A stretch of DNA of 64,000 nt from Thalassotalea fonticola (GCF_032911225.1 NZ_CP136600.1:744001-808000), one strand, 5' to 3'; positions 7,175-16,419 are shown, counted from the stretch's first letter. Made by a program: numbers and translations. Notes: generated from the letters alone by a model not told the origin.

Positions 7175-9712
7175 TTAATTAGTATAATACTTTCTTGATA
7201 CATCTAAGATCACTCCAAAATCCTCAAGTTCTGCAAAGAAAGTGTTATGTATAGACTTATTTTCAACATCTACAGGCTCCGCATACTTAAGATAATAAAT
7301 ATTGCCAGGAATAAGCTTAACTTGATCATTTGTAACTATTAAACTTCGCTTCTTCAAGTACGAACCAGTATTAGTATTAATTGAATGGTTTACAGCACTA
7401 AGTTCAAAATATGGTGCTACATTATTATTTTTATCTTCAGCTTTAAGAATCAATGTGTACTCTCTACCTACAGGTACAATTTGGAATAAATAATTTGCTA
7501 TATCCGCATCAACGTGCTTCGGTGTGAGCTTCAGTTGTTCTTGTGCTCTATGGTCTATAAAAGGAATATTTATTTCATTAGGGCCGCGGTCAGTTACCTC
7601 TACTCTTGGCTCCCCCTCAAATAAGACTATTTTTGTAGTTGCCATGTGCTCTATTCCCACAGAATCTTCAAACAATAAAGAGAGGCTGGCATAATAATGC
7701 TCATTGGAAGCGGGCTCACTTATCACCGTATCTTTAGAAAGGTTTGCTGTAAAAATTGAAGGACTTTTCTCCTTAATAACTTCGTTCAAAGATGAAGAAA
7801 GGAGCCATTGTTGCTTAATATCGTTATTTTCAATTTCCTCACTAACATCTACAGTAAAGTCTGTACCTAATGGCACATAAAGCTGCTTAGGAAGGATTAC
7901 ATTTGGAATAAATTCAGCTATATTTATTCTTAAATGATCATAGCTAGCTACCTTTCCGTTATCATATAAAGATAACTGGATAACATATTCACCTTCCATA
8001 TCAGTAACAAAGTGTACTTGACCATTCTCTGATGATTCTATTTTAGAGTTCGCCCCCTCTATTGAACTAACAATAGACCAAGCTTTTATTGTATTTTCAC
8101 TTTCAAAATGTGAATGTTCATCTTTTAACAAAACTGAGCTATTTAGGCTTCCCTTAAGATCTCCTCCAGCGTCGGCTATAGACGGAAGGCTATCTATATT
8201 TTCATAAACAAACACCTTCTTCCCTCTGTTAACATGAAAGCTAGAACCGTTATATGTGTATGTTCCAGGTTTATCGAATAAATATTGCTGGTTTAATCTG
8301 TCTTTTCCTACTATATCAGTACGAAAAGAATATTGGTTTATGTCGTCAAAATTTTGTACCTGATTTACCACTGTATATGTGTCCTTCAGAACTGAGTTGT
8401 TCTCTCTTTCATATTCGTCGAGATAAACGTATGATGCAAAAGAATCAACCTCTTGAGATTCTGTGGTAATTTTAGTTTCTACTGTATACCAACCTTCTTC
8501 ATCTGCTTTAAATGCAAATTTATGATTTTTTTTTCTATCCCGTGTAATTTCAGCTTTAGCTCCAGAGGGGCCTTTTTTAAGGGTTAATTCATAAGTCAGC
8601 TTTTCGCCAATTGGTGAAAAAGAATTTGATAAATCAATAATTAACTCTTTATCTATCTGACCTATATAAAATTCATCATTTGTTAATGCTGAACTAATCG
8701 GGCGTGATAAATCTGGCTCTTCAAGTATATTAAACTTATCCGAGTATTCTCCAACTAATTCTCCATTCCAGTGACCAGATACTTCAAAATCATACTCTCC
8801 CGCTACATCAGGAAAGAAATAAAGCATTTCGTCATTAGATGTATAATCTTGATATGAACTTCCTTCAGGAGCTTTGGTTATTTTCCAACTATAACTAACT
8901 GATATTCCACCAAAAATATATTGTTTAATTTGGTAGCTAAAAGGTCTATTAACAACACCTTCATTTATATGAAGTTCAGGTCTTATATCTATTTCAATAT
9001 TTCTATCACTCCAATCATTCACTTGAATGTTACTTGTAGTTTTGTGAATAGAGTTATCGCATTGTAACTCAAGTTCGAACGTATAAATCCCTGAACTATC
9101 TAATTTAGGTCCCAGAACATACTCCTCGTCAGTATCCAATAAATATTCATCTTTGAAGTAAATACTCTCTTCAGGCGCATCTATGAGTCTATAACTAAAA
9201 GCGATTGTGGTAGCATCAAAGCAATTATGGTTACTCGCATCTAGAAAATATTCAGCTTTGGGGTGGATATAATCTTGTTCTATCAACAAGTAGGAAAGTA
9301 AAGGAGGGTTGACAAAGATAGTGATTTTTACAGGTTCACTATCCTGTTCCCCGTCATTTACAGTAAGCGAAAAATTATACTCACCAGATACATCAGGAGT
9401 AAATTCAAAACTCTCTTCACTTGATTGAACACTACCCGTATCTGAATTTCCAGGGGCAGTTTGTAACGTCCAAATATAAATAAGTGAACTTCCTTCTTCA
9501 TCAGAACTATTTTTTGCACTTAATGTAATAGTTTCACCAAGAGTTATTACTTGATCAGTTCCGGCATTAGCAATTGGAGCCACATTAGTTGGGGGTGGTG
9601 GTGTAGGTTGCTGATCATTGAGGTTCTCTATTGGAGGGGTATCTCCTCCCCCTGAACCACCACAAGCAGATAGCGCCAGCGACATACCGACAATTAATAA
9701 AATTTTTTTCAT
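7175..9712 (-). CDS. Large PKD-repeat lipoprotein
   Basis: An 845-residue surface or periplasmic lipoprotein. The N-terminus MKKILLIVGMSLALSACGGS is a lipoprotein signal with lipobox LSAC, followed by a Gly/Pro-rich linker (PTPPPPTNVAP). Residues about 45-135 form a clear PKD domain (PIANAGTDQVITLGETITL, then SGEYNFSLTVNDGEQDS). Further beta-rich PKD/REJ-like segments can be traced by recurring phrases such as SGIYTFELEL, AGEYDFEVSG and EGEYVIQLSLYDNGK. No enzymatic domain is recognised; such proteins usually mediate adhesion or polysaccharide/protein binding. The 248-residue lipoprotein gene lies upstream on the same strand (55-base gap), so the two may form an operon. The ribosome binding site is weak. 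Confidence 0.75.
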   Translation of the reverse strand: MKKILLIVGMSLALSACGGSGGGDTPPIENLNDQQPTPPPPTNVAPIANAGTDQVITLGETITLSAKNSSDEEGSSLIYIWTLQTAPGNSDTGSVQSSEESFEFTPDVSGEYNFSLTVNDGEQDSEPVKITIFVNPPLLSYLLIEQDYIHPKAEYFLDASNHNCFDATTIAFSYRLIDAPEESIYFKDEYLLDTDEEYVLGPKLDSSGIYTFELELQCDNSIHKTTSNIQVNDWSDRNIEIDIRPELHINEGVVNRPFSYQIKQYIFGGISVSYSWKITKAPEGSSYQDYTSNDEMLYFFPDVAGEYDFEVSGHWNGELVGEYSDKFNILEEPDLSRPISSALTNDEFYIGQIDKELIIDLSNSFSPIGEKLTYELTLKKGPSGAKAEITRDRKKNHKFAFKADEEGWYTVETKITTESQEVDSFASYVYLDEYERENNSVLKDTYTVVNQVQNFDDINQYSFRTDIVGKDRLNQQYLFDKPGTYTYNGSSFHVNRGKKVFVYENIDSLPSIADAGGDLKGSLNSSVLLKDEHSHFESENTIKAWSIVSSIEGANSKIESSENGQVHFVTDMEGEYVIQLSLYDNGKVASYDHLRINIAEFIPNVILPKQLYVPLGTDFTVDVSEEIENNDIKQQWLLSSSLNEVIKEKSPSIFTANLSKDTVISEPASNEHYYASLSLLFEDSVGIEHMATTKIVLFEGEPRVEVTDRGPNEINIPFIDHRAQEQLKLTPKHVDADIANYLFQIVPVGREYTLILKAEDKNNNVAPYFELSAVNHSINTNTGSYLKKRSLIVTNDQVKLIPGNIYYLKYAEPVDVENKSIHNTFFAELEDFGVILDVSRKYYTN

Positions 9713-9767
9713 GATTAGTCCGTATTAATAATACCCAGCCTTATAATTATGGCTAGGCTATTCCATG

Positions 9768-10514
9768 TTAATTAGCTGAAGTAGTTTCGTTCGAAGTAGT
9801 ATTACTTGCTACCACTGGGGCACCAAGATAACCCTCGGCATTAAATACCATTCCTGAATCTAGCCAAGGAGTAGTGTTTAATTTAGGGTAACCTTCATTA
9901 AATTTAACTTGAGCACCTGTTCTAGATTTTATTTCACGAACAATATCTAAAACCGTTTTTTCGGCCCACTCTTCAGGTGTTCCCATAATTGCATATGTGG
10001 TATTACGGATTGCGCTATATAGTCCACCTTCTTCTTTCGTATAGTTAGCATAAACATCTAAATGGTAGCCACCTTGGTATTCCCACATGCATAAGTTAAA
10101 ACTCATGTTAAAAGCATTGTCTGCTTTTTTCGTTGCTTTTGCTGTCCAAATAGCGCCGTCACAGTCAACAGTTTTAAGTTGTGGTCCCATTTGGGATGCA
10201 GCAAATGCAGCAAAACCTGTGAGCTGACCTTGCATTTGTTTCATAGGGTTAACTGATTTATATCGGCCTGGCATTACAGGCTTTTCAGTATAGTTAGGAA
10301 TAGGGTTTTGCTCATCGGCATTATTAACATTTCCACCAAGTCCATCCGAAGCAGCTTCAGTGACAGCGTAACGATCTGCATTCGTTTGAATATTAAATAT
10401 CCGATAGAGCTCTACAGACTTTTTCTTTTCAGCTAATGTATTATTAACAGTTGAACAGCCTGAACCTAGTAATGAAACAGCAAGACTTGCGGTAATTAAA
10501 TTAAGTTTATTCAT
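9768..10514 (-). CDS. Hypothetical lipoprotein
   Basis: A 248-residue protein of unknown family. The start is ATG 10514, preceded at good distance by AAGGAG; upstream in-frame extensions are spurious. The N-terminus MNKLNLITASLAVSLLGSGC carries a lipobox (LGSGC). The mature region includes RIFNIQTNADRYAVTEAASD and a CDGAIWTAKATKKAD segment with a second cysteine further on (NLCMWEYQGG). The C-terminus is Ser/Thr/Asn-rich. It lies directly upstream of the large PKD lipoprotein on the same strand and is probably co-transcribed, so both may reach the outer membrane together. Function not predicted. Confidence 0.7.
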   Translation of the reverse strand: MNKLNLITASLAVSLLGSGCSTVNNTLAEKKKSVELYRIFNIQTNADRYAVTEAASDGLGGNVNNADEQNPIPNYTEKPVMPGRYKSVNPMKQMQGQLTGFAAFAASQMGPQLKTVDCDGAIWTAKATKKADNAFNMSFNLCMWEYQGGYHLDVYANYTKEEGGLYSAIRNTTYAIMGTPEEWAEKTVLDIVREIKSRTGAQVKFNEGYPKLNTTPWLDSGMVFNAEGYLGAPVVASNTTSNETTSAN

Positions 10515-11431
10515 AATCATCTCCTTGTTATTAAGATATTCTTTTACATTCCAGTAAAAAAATATTACGCAACTGCAAGCAATTTGTAACATTGTTAATT
10601 TATCTATTGAGTATAAAATAGAGTGTTAAATTATTGATTAATAATCTATTGTTCATTAATTAACTTATTCTTGGGTACTAATCGAACAACTAAGTTTTAT
10701 AATAAATAATGCATCGATTCGTCTACCGATTTTAAATCGAGGTAAGCTGATAACCAAGGTGTATTGGTACAGTGACCCTTGTAGAAAAATACAGATTCAA
10801 ATTAGATTTGAATAAGCCTAGATTTATTGGTGAAATAATTACAACGAACTTATCATTACCATATATATTTCGAATAATAATTCAGGAAAAGGCAAAATAG
10901 ATCCTGTAGAGGTCGGTATATTGGGTGGTAAGCGCGAAATTCTCCCCAAAACTCCGATTTTTATTGGGTACAATTATCTTGTTAATTTAATATGAGGTAA
11001 TTATGGCTCTTTTTGAGTTTATTTGAAGGCCTGTCAGACCTGGCAATAGACGCGATAAATAACTTCTCCCGTTGAAGCTAAATCTGTAACCACCTAGCGT
11101 CCGCTTTCGGTTCATATACCTGTCTTTAACAAGATTTCTGCTTTAGTCGGCTCAGCGAACCAAAGAGACAGTTTCATCAAAAATAAAATACTAAGATCCA
11201 AATTCGATGCCAAATGGACACCTGCTGCCACATTCGCGATATTTCGCTTATTTGTTTTTTTGTCCTCATGTAGACCGAAGACCTGATCTTCAGATACATA
11301 GGAAAATTATTAAGTGAGGATCTGGGTTCGCGCTTAAAGGAGACGTTCAGTTACGTCCACATCGAGGTGCACCTACCTAGAGCGGGCCAGACTTTACCTT
11401 CCGCATTGTTAGGCATCACGCGACCTCGCCT
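10515..11431. other. 0.9-kb non-coding stretch
   Basis: No gene is supported. An AT-rich promoter-like region lies upstream of the lipoprotein gene (about 10560-10700). A short perfect dyad ATTCAAAT-TAG-ATTTGAAT is at 10795-10813. A GC-richer part (11030-11430) resembles the base composition of the gene at 11432 rather than the rest. GTTAGGC at 11409 was considered as a recombination core and rejected. Confidence 0.5.
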
Positions 11432-12640
11432 CTATCGAAACAAGTCAACTTCTAGGGAGTTAAATTGAATTTCAATGTTACTCTCACCTTCAACCAGGGG
11501 AATCTTGGTGCACAGAACCTCGACGATACCCGGATTTTGTTCGTGTCGCACCTTTGTTTTGGGGTGAGGGTAGTATATCAACCCAGGGTATCTCTGCTCT
11601 CGATAAGTGAGCCAACAGTCTGAAAAGGAAAAAGTTTCCGGCGGATGATTGTCAGTCCAATTAACATCGGGCAATGTTTTTGTGACAGGAGAGCCTGTGG
11701 CGGCATCCCGTACTAGGTCTATGCGCAATGGCGATATGTCAATATTGAGGGTAGCGGGATGATATGGGGATATGTCCACACCTTGCTCCCTAAAGTATTC
11801 GGTTTGTAGTTTGATGGTGCCAGCAGAGTAGTGTTCACTTTTTGATCCCGCAACTCCATGCCCCTTGGAAATCCTACCTGAAGCTTCGATCCACATGGGC
11901 TGTGCATTTTTCCACAACGTGTTGAATAAGTTATCGAAAAATTCGCTCTCAGTACCGGCTGAGCTGTTACAAGGAAAACCAATATGTAGATTTGAATGGC
12001 CAAACAGCCAAGGTTCAGGAGCAGCTTCCCCCCTTTGCTGATAAGTATACCAACTCAACCCTAGCACTTTACCATCTACGGCCACTCCTCGGACAGATGC
12101 CTGTTCTTTGTAAAATCGAATCTGTACGTCTTCAGGGTTTGGGTAGTCCCGCCAGCGCGGTTCAAGCAACCTCATTTTCTTTTTCTGGACATCAAGCTCC
12201 TCGGTGGCAGGGTGCTTAAGTAAAAGATCAACTTTCGCACCTCGCTTGAGGAGCAGTCTCATAAATGCATCAGATTTGTCACCGGAGTACTGGATAAACC
12301 TTGCTTTGTCCAAGGTCCTAGGAAGACAAGCCTCAAGAAGCTGTTCCAAGGCTTGGTCGTCTTCAAATGACAAGATTCCTGAGTCATTGGGCCTCACCCA
12401 AATCCAAAGCATGAAAAATGCGAGCACTGGCCCGGCCAATATTAAGCCAGAGACCAAACTTGGTAGGTTAGATGTGAAATCCAAAATGAGCACGTCTAGC
12501 GTGGTAAATATATTGGATAAGGCAGCTGTAGCTGTTATCAAAAGTGTCGCTATGGATAGGTACACCCAAACAACACCAAAACGCCTGGCTTTCACCAGTT
12601 CACTAAATTTATCAAGTTTTTCCAGTAGCTCTACTCCCAT
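11432..12640 (-). CDS. Membrane-anchored PLD-like protein with an unusual C-terminal domain
   Basis: A 402-residue protein with a clear ribosome binding site (GGAGGGTGTT before the ATG). Two transmembrane helices lie at about residues 23-45 and 57-80. A phospholipase-D-like fold follows at about 95-255: FIQYSGDKSDAFMRLLLKRG, then VDLLLKHP, RGVAVDGKVLGLSW, GHSNLHIGFP and FFDNLFNTLWKNA. The catalytic HxK is absent (RGVAVDGK in its place), so it may bind rather than cleave. The last 150 residues carry GRISKGHGVA...YHPATLNIDIS, a pattern that recalls the CTP-dependent riboflavin kinase fold (DUF120); this is my inference only. Base composition is visibly GC-richer than the neighbours, suggesting transfer. 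Confidence 0.6.
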   Translation of the reverse strand: MGVELLEKLDKFSELVKARRFGVVWVYLSIATLLITATAALSNIFTTLDVLILDFTSNLPSLVSGLILAGPVLAFFMLWIWVRPNDSGILSFEDDQALEQLLEACLPRTLDKARFIQYSGDKSDAFMRLLLKRGAKVDLLLKHPATEELDVQKKKMRLLEPRWRDYPNPEDVQIRFYKEQASVRGVAVDGKVLGLSWYTYQQRGEAAPEPWLFGHSNLHIGFPCNSSAGTESEFFDNLFNTLWKNAQPMWIEASGRISKGHGVAGSKSEHYSAGTIKLQTEYFREQGVDISPYHPATLNIDISPLRIDLVRDAATGSPVTKTLPDVNWTDNHPPETFSFSDCWLTYREQRYPGLIYYPHPKTKVRHEQNPGIVEVLCTKIPLVEGESNIEIQFNSLEVDLFR

Positions 12641-13232
12641 AACACCCTCCAGTTTATAGTTTCACTACAGCAACAAAACAAGTATATAACCAGAAAGTTG
12701 TTTTAGTAGGTTTTCCTGATAAATCGGTAAGATAGGATTTATACGAGAAATTATTATGTCCGGTATTAGCCACTCTTGCCATTGAACCATCAATTTTCTG
12801 TGTGCAGCTAACTGATCCCAAACTAGGCATTATCAAGGGGGAATTTTGCAAGGTGACTTTGACTATATTGTAGCAAAAGTGCTCATTAAAGCTTCGATAC
12901 CAATAGGTCAGCTAAGCGAGCTTTGATGACGTAAAATTAAGACTAAAATAGTGCAAATCAAACATAAAAAAAGCCTATTTAGTTACTTGGATTTTTATTT
13001 TAGTAACACTCACGGTAACAACTTTTAGTACCTATCAATTAAAAGGTGACGTAATCAACCTGTTATGTGTTCAATTCAACTGCGGATACCACTGTTGAAT
13101 CAATATTCTGGTAAAGTAAGCGGGAATTCAGTAACCTTTTTTACCACGCGTTGAAATGATTTTGCGGCAATGCGACTGTCGCAAAAGTGCCATTCGCAGA
13201 CAGTGAGTTACGCTAAAACCTCGAGGGCTAAG
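12641..13232. other. 0.6-kb region without a supportable gene
   Basis: A minus-strand 65-codon frame (12654-12851) ends just before the PLD-like gene, but it has no credible start or family and may be a relic. The rest holds the second dispersed repeat (13070-13131) and a short dyad GCGACTGTCGC near 13170-13180. Confidence 0.5.
13070..13131 (+). repeat. Second dispersed repeat, copy 2
   Basis: GTTGAATCAATATTCTGGTA followed by AAGTAAGCGGGAATT matches the reverse complement of 6618-6681. It is outside any gene. Confidence 0.65.
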
Positions 13233-13715
13233 TTATTCTCTCAACTTGTTTATTTTACTTTCTGCTATAAATTCACATTCAGAAAAATCTATAGCTAATA
13301 AGTTTGGAATAGTTGTGTATTCAGTAACACAATAATCTGTATTATATTCAGTTCGATATGCTATTGGTTCGGCTCCAATATACCAATTACCCTCGTACTT
13401 ACTTAAACTAAGTTCATAAGTTTCAAATCTTATGTATCCATTTAAAGTGTGAGTATAGTGACCTAAAGCAGCTTCATTCGAGCCAAAATTCATCACAGAT
13501 TCACCGTTTGAAATGAAAATATATTCAAAACTAAATTGTTTACTCTCACTTGGGGGGGCAGTAATTTTAAAGGCGGCATACTTTATTTGACCATCTCTAT
13601 AGTCCTTAGTTTTTAGCAAAACATATTGCTCTGCCTTAATCTTGCTAATAAGGGGGGAATTATCTACACAACCAATACTTAGACATATAAGTCCAAGCAT
13701 GAATAAAGTCTTCAT
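13233..13715 (-). CDS. Small hypothetical lipoprotein
   Basis: A 160-residue unrecognised protein. The start is placed at ATG 13715 because it gives MKTLFMLGLICLSIGC, a lipoprotein signal with lipobox SIGC; the frame extends nine codons further upstream without a signal. The mature part is beta-rich with many Tyr (YIRFETYELSLSKYEGNWYI) and two late cysteines (DYCVTEYTT and SECEFIAES). It is a lone gene, and repeat element E lies immediately upstream in the same relative orientation as at the other small modules. Function unknown. Confidence 0.6.
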   Translation of the reverse strand: MKTLFMLGLICLSIGCVDNSPLISKIKAEQYVLLKTKDYRDGQIKYAAFKITAPPSESKQFSFEYIFISNGESVMNFGSNEAALGHYTHTLNGYIRFETYELSLSKYEGNWYIGAEPIAYRTEYNTDYCVTEYTTIPNLLAIDFSECEFIAESKINKLRE

Positions 13716-13747
13716 ATTTCGTTCTTTAAATTTGAATTTCATCTAAG

Positions 13748-13802
13748 CATCAACGACTGTTTATCGCTCGCAGCAGCCTGTGAGCTTTTGATTACATTAC
13801 TT
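13748..13802 (-). repeat. Module-upstream element, copy E
   Basis: On the minus strand it reads GTAATGTAATCAAAAGCTCA followed by GCGAGCGATAAACAGTCGTT. This is nearly the same as copy A (GTAATGTAATCAAAAGCTCA, then TGAGCGATAAGCAGACCGTT). It lies directly 5' of the small lipoprotein gene. Confidence 0.7.
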
Positions 13803-13824
13803 TAAATCGCTGAACGCTACAAGA

Positions 13825-13861
13825 GTTAAGGGTTGTTAGACATCAGCCAACAACCCTTAAC
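13825..13861. repeat. Perfect 13-bp inverted repeat
   Basis: GTTAAGGGTTGTT and its exact complement AACAACCCTTAAC are separated by 11 bases. There is no T-run on either side, so a simple terminator is unlikely. The rest of the gap, 13862-14257, shows nothing recognisable. Confidence 0.7.
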
Positions 13862-14257
13862 AAAACGGAAGCTAGGGTTTCAAAGTTTCTAATGAATTTT
13901 TTAGTCTGTTTTGATCTACAGCGAACATTATTAAGCAAATTCCCTAGTGTGAAAGGCCTACAGGAACAGGTGAAAGTGACGTCCCTTAGCTCAACTGAAA
14001 ACGGAATTGAAATGGAAAACTGATCGTCTATTAACTCATATCAACCATTGTTCAGAAGTGTTCTAAAGCAGTACAGCATTGTCCGTTATTCGTCTAGAGC
14101 GATGTTTCTGTGTCTCGAATGCGCATTCTAGTCACTAGTTTTCCGAATGAAATCGCATTGTTCTATTGTTGAGCTACAAACATGGAATATTTTCTTACAT
14201 ACCTTTTTTGCATTCTTAATAGGGAAAATTTAGTCTATTAATTAAAAAAGGGCTACT

Positions 14258-15253
14258 ATGAAAATTATTAATTACTTAGTTTATATACTTTTGTTTGGGT
14301 GCTTCTTTTGCATACCCTCCATGGCAAGCGATAAGAGCATGTCGGGAACAATTGTCGTCGTAAACAAAAACGATAATACGGTTAATTTCATTGATCTTAA
14401 GAGTCGTAAAATTAAATTCACGCGTACAACTGGCAAGGGCCCTCACGAATTGGCGATGAGTGCGGATGGGCGCTTGGCTGTAGTCACTGATTATATTGGT
14501 GGTAATAGTTTAACTGTTTTTGATGTTCAACAAGCAAGAAAAGTAAAAACCATTGATTTATCTAATTACCCTAGGCCTCATGGGGTGTTGTTTTTAAAAG
14601 ATCAGCGAAGAGTCGCTGTTTCTTCTGAAGGCTCGGATAGTGTGGTAATAGTCGATGTTACATCAGGCCAAATTGAAAAAGTGATCGGTACTAAACAGAA
14701 AGGCTCTCATATGGTGGCATTGCCTGAGTCTAGCGAGCGTGTATATACCACTAATATGGACTCTAATACGGTATCTGAATTAGACGTTCAATCTGGAACT
14801 TTACTACGAAAAATTTCTACGCCCGATGTACCGGAAGCGATCACGATCAACAAAGATGGATCAGAGCTTTGGGTGGGGAGCAATGAGGATGGTTTAGTAA
14901 GTGTATTTAATTTAATTAATGGCGGACTAATTAAGCAATGGAGAGGGTTTAGTTTTCCTTATAGGGTGTTACTAACACGCGATGAGCAGTTTGCCGTGAT
15001 CCCTGATTATAAGAATAATACGCTCGATATTATTGATGTAAAGAATAAAAAGAAATTGCATCAAATAGATTTTTCTTGGAGAACGATACCTAATGGTGTG
15101 GTTTATCATCCAGATGATCGTACTTTGTTTATGTCTGCCTACGGTAAAGATAAGATTATTGTCATTGATATACCATCAGGTGAAACGTTATTTGAACTAC
15201 CTACAGGTGATGGACCGGATGGAATAGGATATTCATCATTGGTTTTACAATAG
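14258..15253 (+). CDS. Periplasmic YVTN/YncE-type beta-propeller protein
   Basis: A 331-residue secreted protein with a signal peptide (MKIINYLVYILLFGCFFCIP, cleavage near SMASD) followed by a seven-bladed-type propeller. About seven repeats run to the end, each with a blade pattern such as GTIVVVNKNDNTVNFIDLKS, SLTVFDVQQARKVKTIDLS, SDSVVIVDVTSGQIEKVIG and NTLDIIDVKNKKKLHQIDF. These are the D-x-x-x-G and I-D-x-x-x-G patterns of the YVTN family. Such proteins bind ligands or DNA or sense the periplasm; no enzymatic residues are evident. The gene has its own long upstream region and no close partner. Confidence 0.75.
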   Translation: MKIINYLVYILLFGCFFCIPSMASDKSMSGTIVVVNKNDNTVNFIDLKSRKIKFTRTTGKGPHELAMSADGRLAVVTDYIGGNSLTVFDVQQARKVKTIDLSNYPRPHGVLFLKDQRRVAVSSEGSDSVVIVDVTSGQIEKVIGTKQKGSHMVALPESSERVYTTNMDSNTVSELDVQSGTLLRKISTPDVPEAITINKDGSELWVGSNEDGLVSVFNLINGGLIKQWRGFSFPYRVLLTRDEQFAVIPDYKNNTLDIIDVKNKKKLHQIDFSWRTIPNGVVYHPDDRTLFMSAYGKDKIIVIDIPSGETLFELPTGDGPDGIGYSSLVLQ

Positions 15254-15589
15254 CCTACTAGCTAAGTTTAGGGGGAAGAGGCTATCGTGAAAGCATATTT
15301 GGGTTGCTACTTGTATTGAAAATATAGCGACGACTCATTTTGCTTAAGCGTAGACTATATTATGATATAGCCTCTTTTACTGCCAACTTTCGCAATGAGC
15401 ACATAGTGATTTTTTAAATCGGATACTACAAACGACTACTTTGGTGGCATAGTTGTCTGTAAGGATAAAGGCTTACCTACGTATTCTGCACTCCAAACAA
15501 CCAACAATACTCTTAATGTTAATTCGGAAAATTTGCTGTTAGTGAAGTAAGCTATAACGGCAGCTATTCAGTAAAATGAAAGAATAATT
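15254..15589. other. Non-coding gap after the propeller gene
   Basis: No gene or clear terminator is seen. AT-rich DNA runs into repeat element G. Confidence 0.5.
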
Positions 15590-15685
15590 AGATAAGGCTT
15601 GAACGGCTGTTGACCGCTCAAAGCCGCCATAGAGAAGCTTTAAATATACAATACATGATGTTATTGTAAAATAACAAGTTTTTAG
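15590..15685 (+). repeat. Module-upstream element, copy G
   Basis: It contains TTGACCGCTCAAAGCCGCC, AAGCTTTAAATAT, ACAATACATGATGTTATTGT (15648-15667, identical to copy F) and AAGTTTTTAGTG. It lies 5' of the RDD gene. Confidence 0.7.
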
Positions 15686-15807
15686 TGAACTTCACCGACT
15701 AATTAGAACGAACTGAATTTGCCCCAAAAAGTGGAAATATGAATGAATCCCATAGCTCATAGATTTTCTACTTATTACAACTGTTATATCTTATGGAGGA
15801 GAATAAA

Positions 15808-16236
15808 ATGAACGAGCATGAATATGCAGGCTTTTGGATTAGAACTGGTGCAGCAATTATCGATTCAATTTTAATGTTATTAATAATTGCCCCAATCCTA
15901 ACTGCCATATACGGAACTGGTTATTGGACAAGTGAATCATCTGTTCAGGGGGGATGGGATGTCTTGTTTAATTATATACTTCCAGCAATTGCCGTTATTG
16001 TTTTCTGGCTTTATAAATCTGCAACTCCAGGGAAAATGGCTACTAAACTAACCATTGTCGATGCAAAGACTGGCGGAAAGCCTTCTACTGGACAATTTAT
16101 CATACGCTACCTTGGGTATTATGTTTCAATGATACCTTTGTTTCTTGGGATTATCTGGGTAGGCATAGATAAACGCAAACAGGGATGGCATGACAAACTT
16201 GCGGGCACGGTTGTAATAATGAGTAATTTACCTTAG
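15808..16236 (+). CDS. RDD-family membrane protein
   Basis: A 142-residue inner-membrane protein. The start is ATG 15808 because GGAGGAG lies at ideal distance inside the 5' extension; an in-frame ATG at 15793 would overlap that site. The RDD pattern is clear: YAGFWIRTGAAIIDSILML (Arg and Asp in helix 1), a second helix at about 50-70 (YILPAIAVIVFWLY), then SATPGKMATKLTIVD, IIRYLGYYVSMIPLFLGI and GIDKRKQGWHDKLAGT. RDD proteins are small transport-related membrane proteins, some acting as Na+/H+ antiporters. It is a lone gene between repeat elements G and B. Confidence 0.85.
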   Translation: MNEHEYAGFWIRTGAAIIDSILMLLIIAPILTAIYGTGYWTSESSVQGGWDVLFNYILPAIAVIVFWLYKSATPGKMATKLTIVDAKTGGKPSTGQFIIRYLGYYVSMIPLFLGIIWVGIDKRKQGWHDKLAGTVVIMSNLP

Positions 16237-16290
16237 TCCGTTAAATTTGAGAATCAGCTATAGCAAGATGTTAACTGGCCTACTGCTTGT

Positions 16291-16370
16291 GGCTCCCTTG
16301 AGACCGTGAGCAATATAACGTAAGTAATCAAAAGTCCACGGGCAGTAAAGAGTGAACAGCAGGCCTTGTG
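16291..16370 (+). repeat. Module-upstream element, copy B
   Basis: GGCTCCCTTGAG, AATATAACGTAAGTAATCA, AAAGTCCACGGGCAG and AGAGTGAACAGCAGGCC match copy A word by word. It lies between the RDD gene and the DHFR-like gene. Confidence 0.7.
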
Positions 16371-16419
16371 TTTCTGTGAATTACTTCCCACATCTAACAA
16401 ATTTTTGAGTGTTCTATAA

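Noticed and set aside
11405..11420. GTTAGGC as an integron attC core after the PLD-like gene
   Set aside because: On the minus strand GCCTAACAA follows the stop as in a cassette, but no matching GTTRRRY partner or paired inner sites lie within the next 150 bases, and no integrase is present.
12654..12851. A 65-codon minus-strand frame just upstream of the PLD-like gene
   Set aside because: Starts only at TTG or a weak ATG without a ribosome site, with no recognisable domain; at best a relic.
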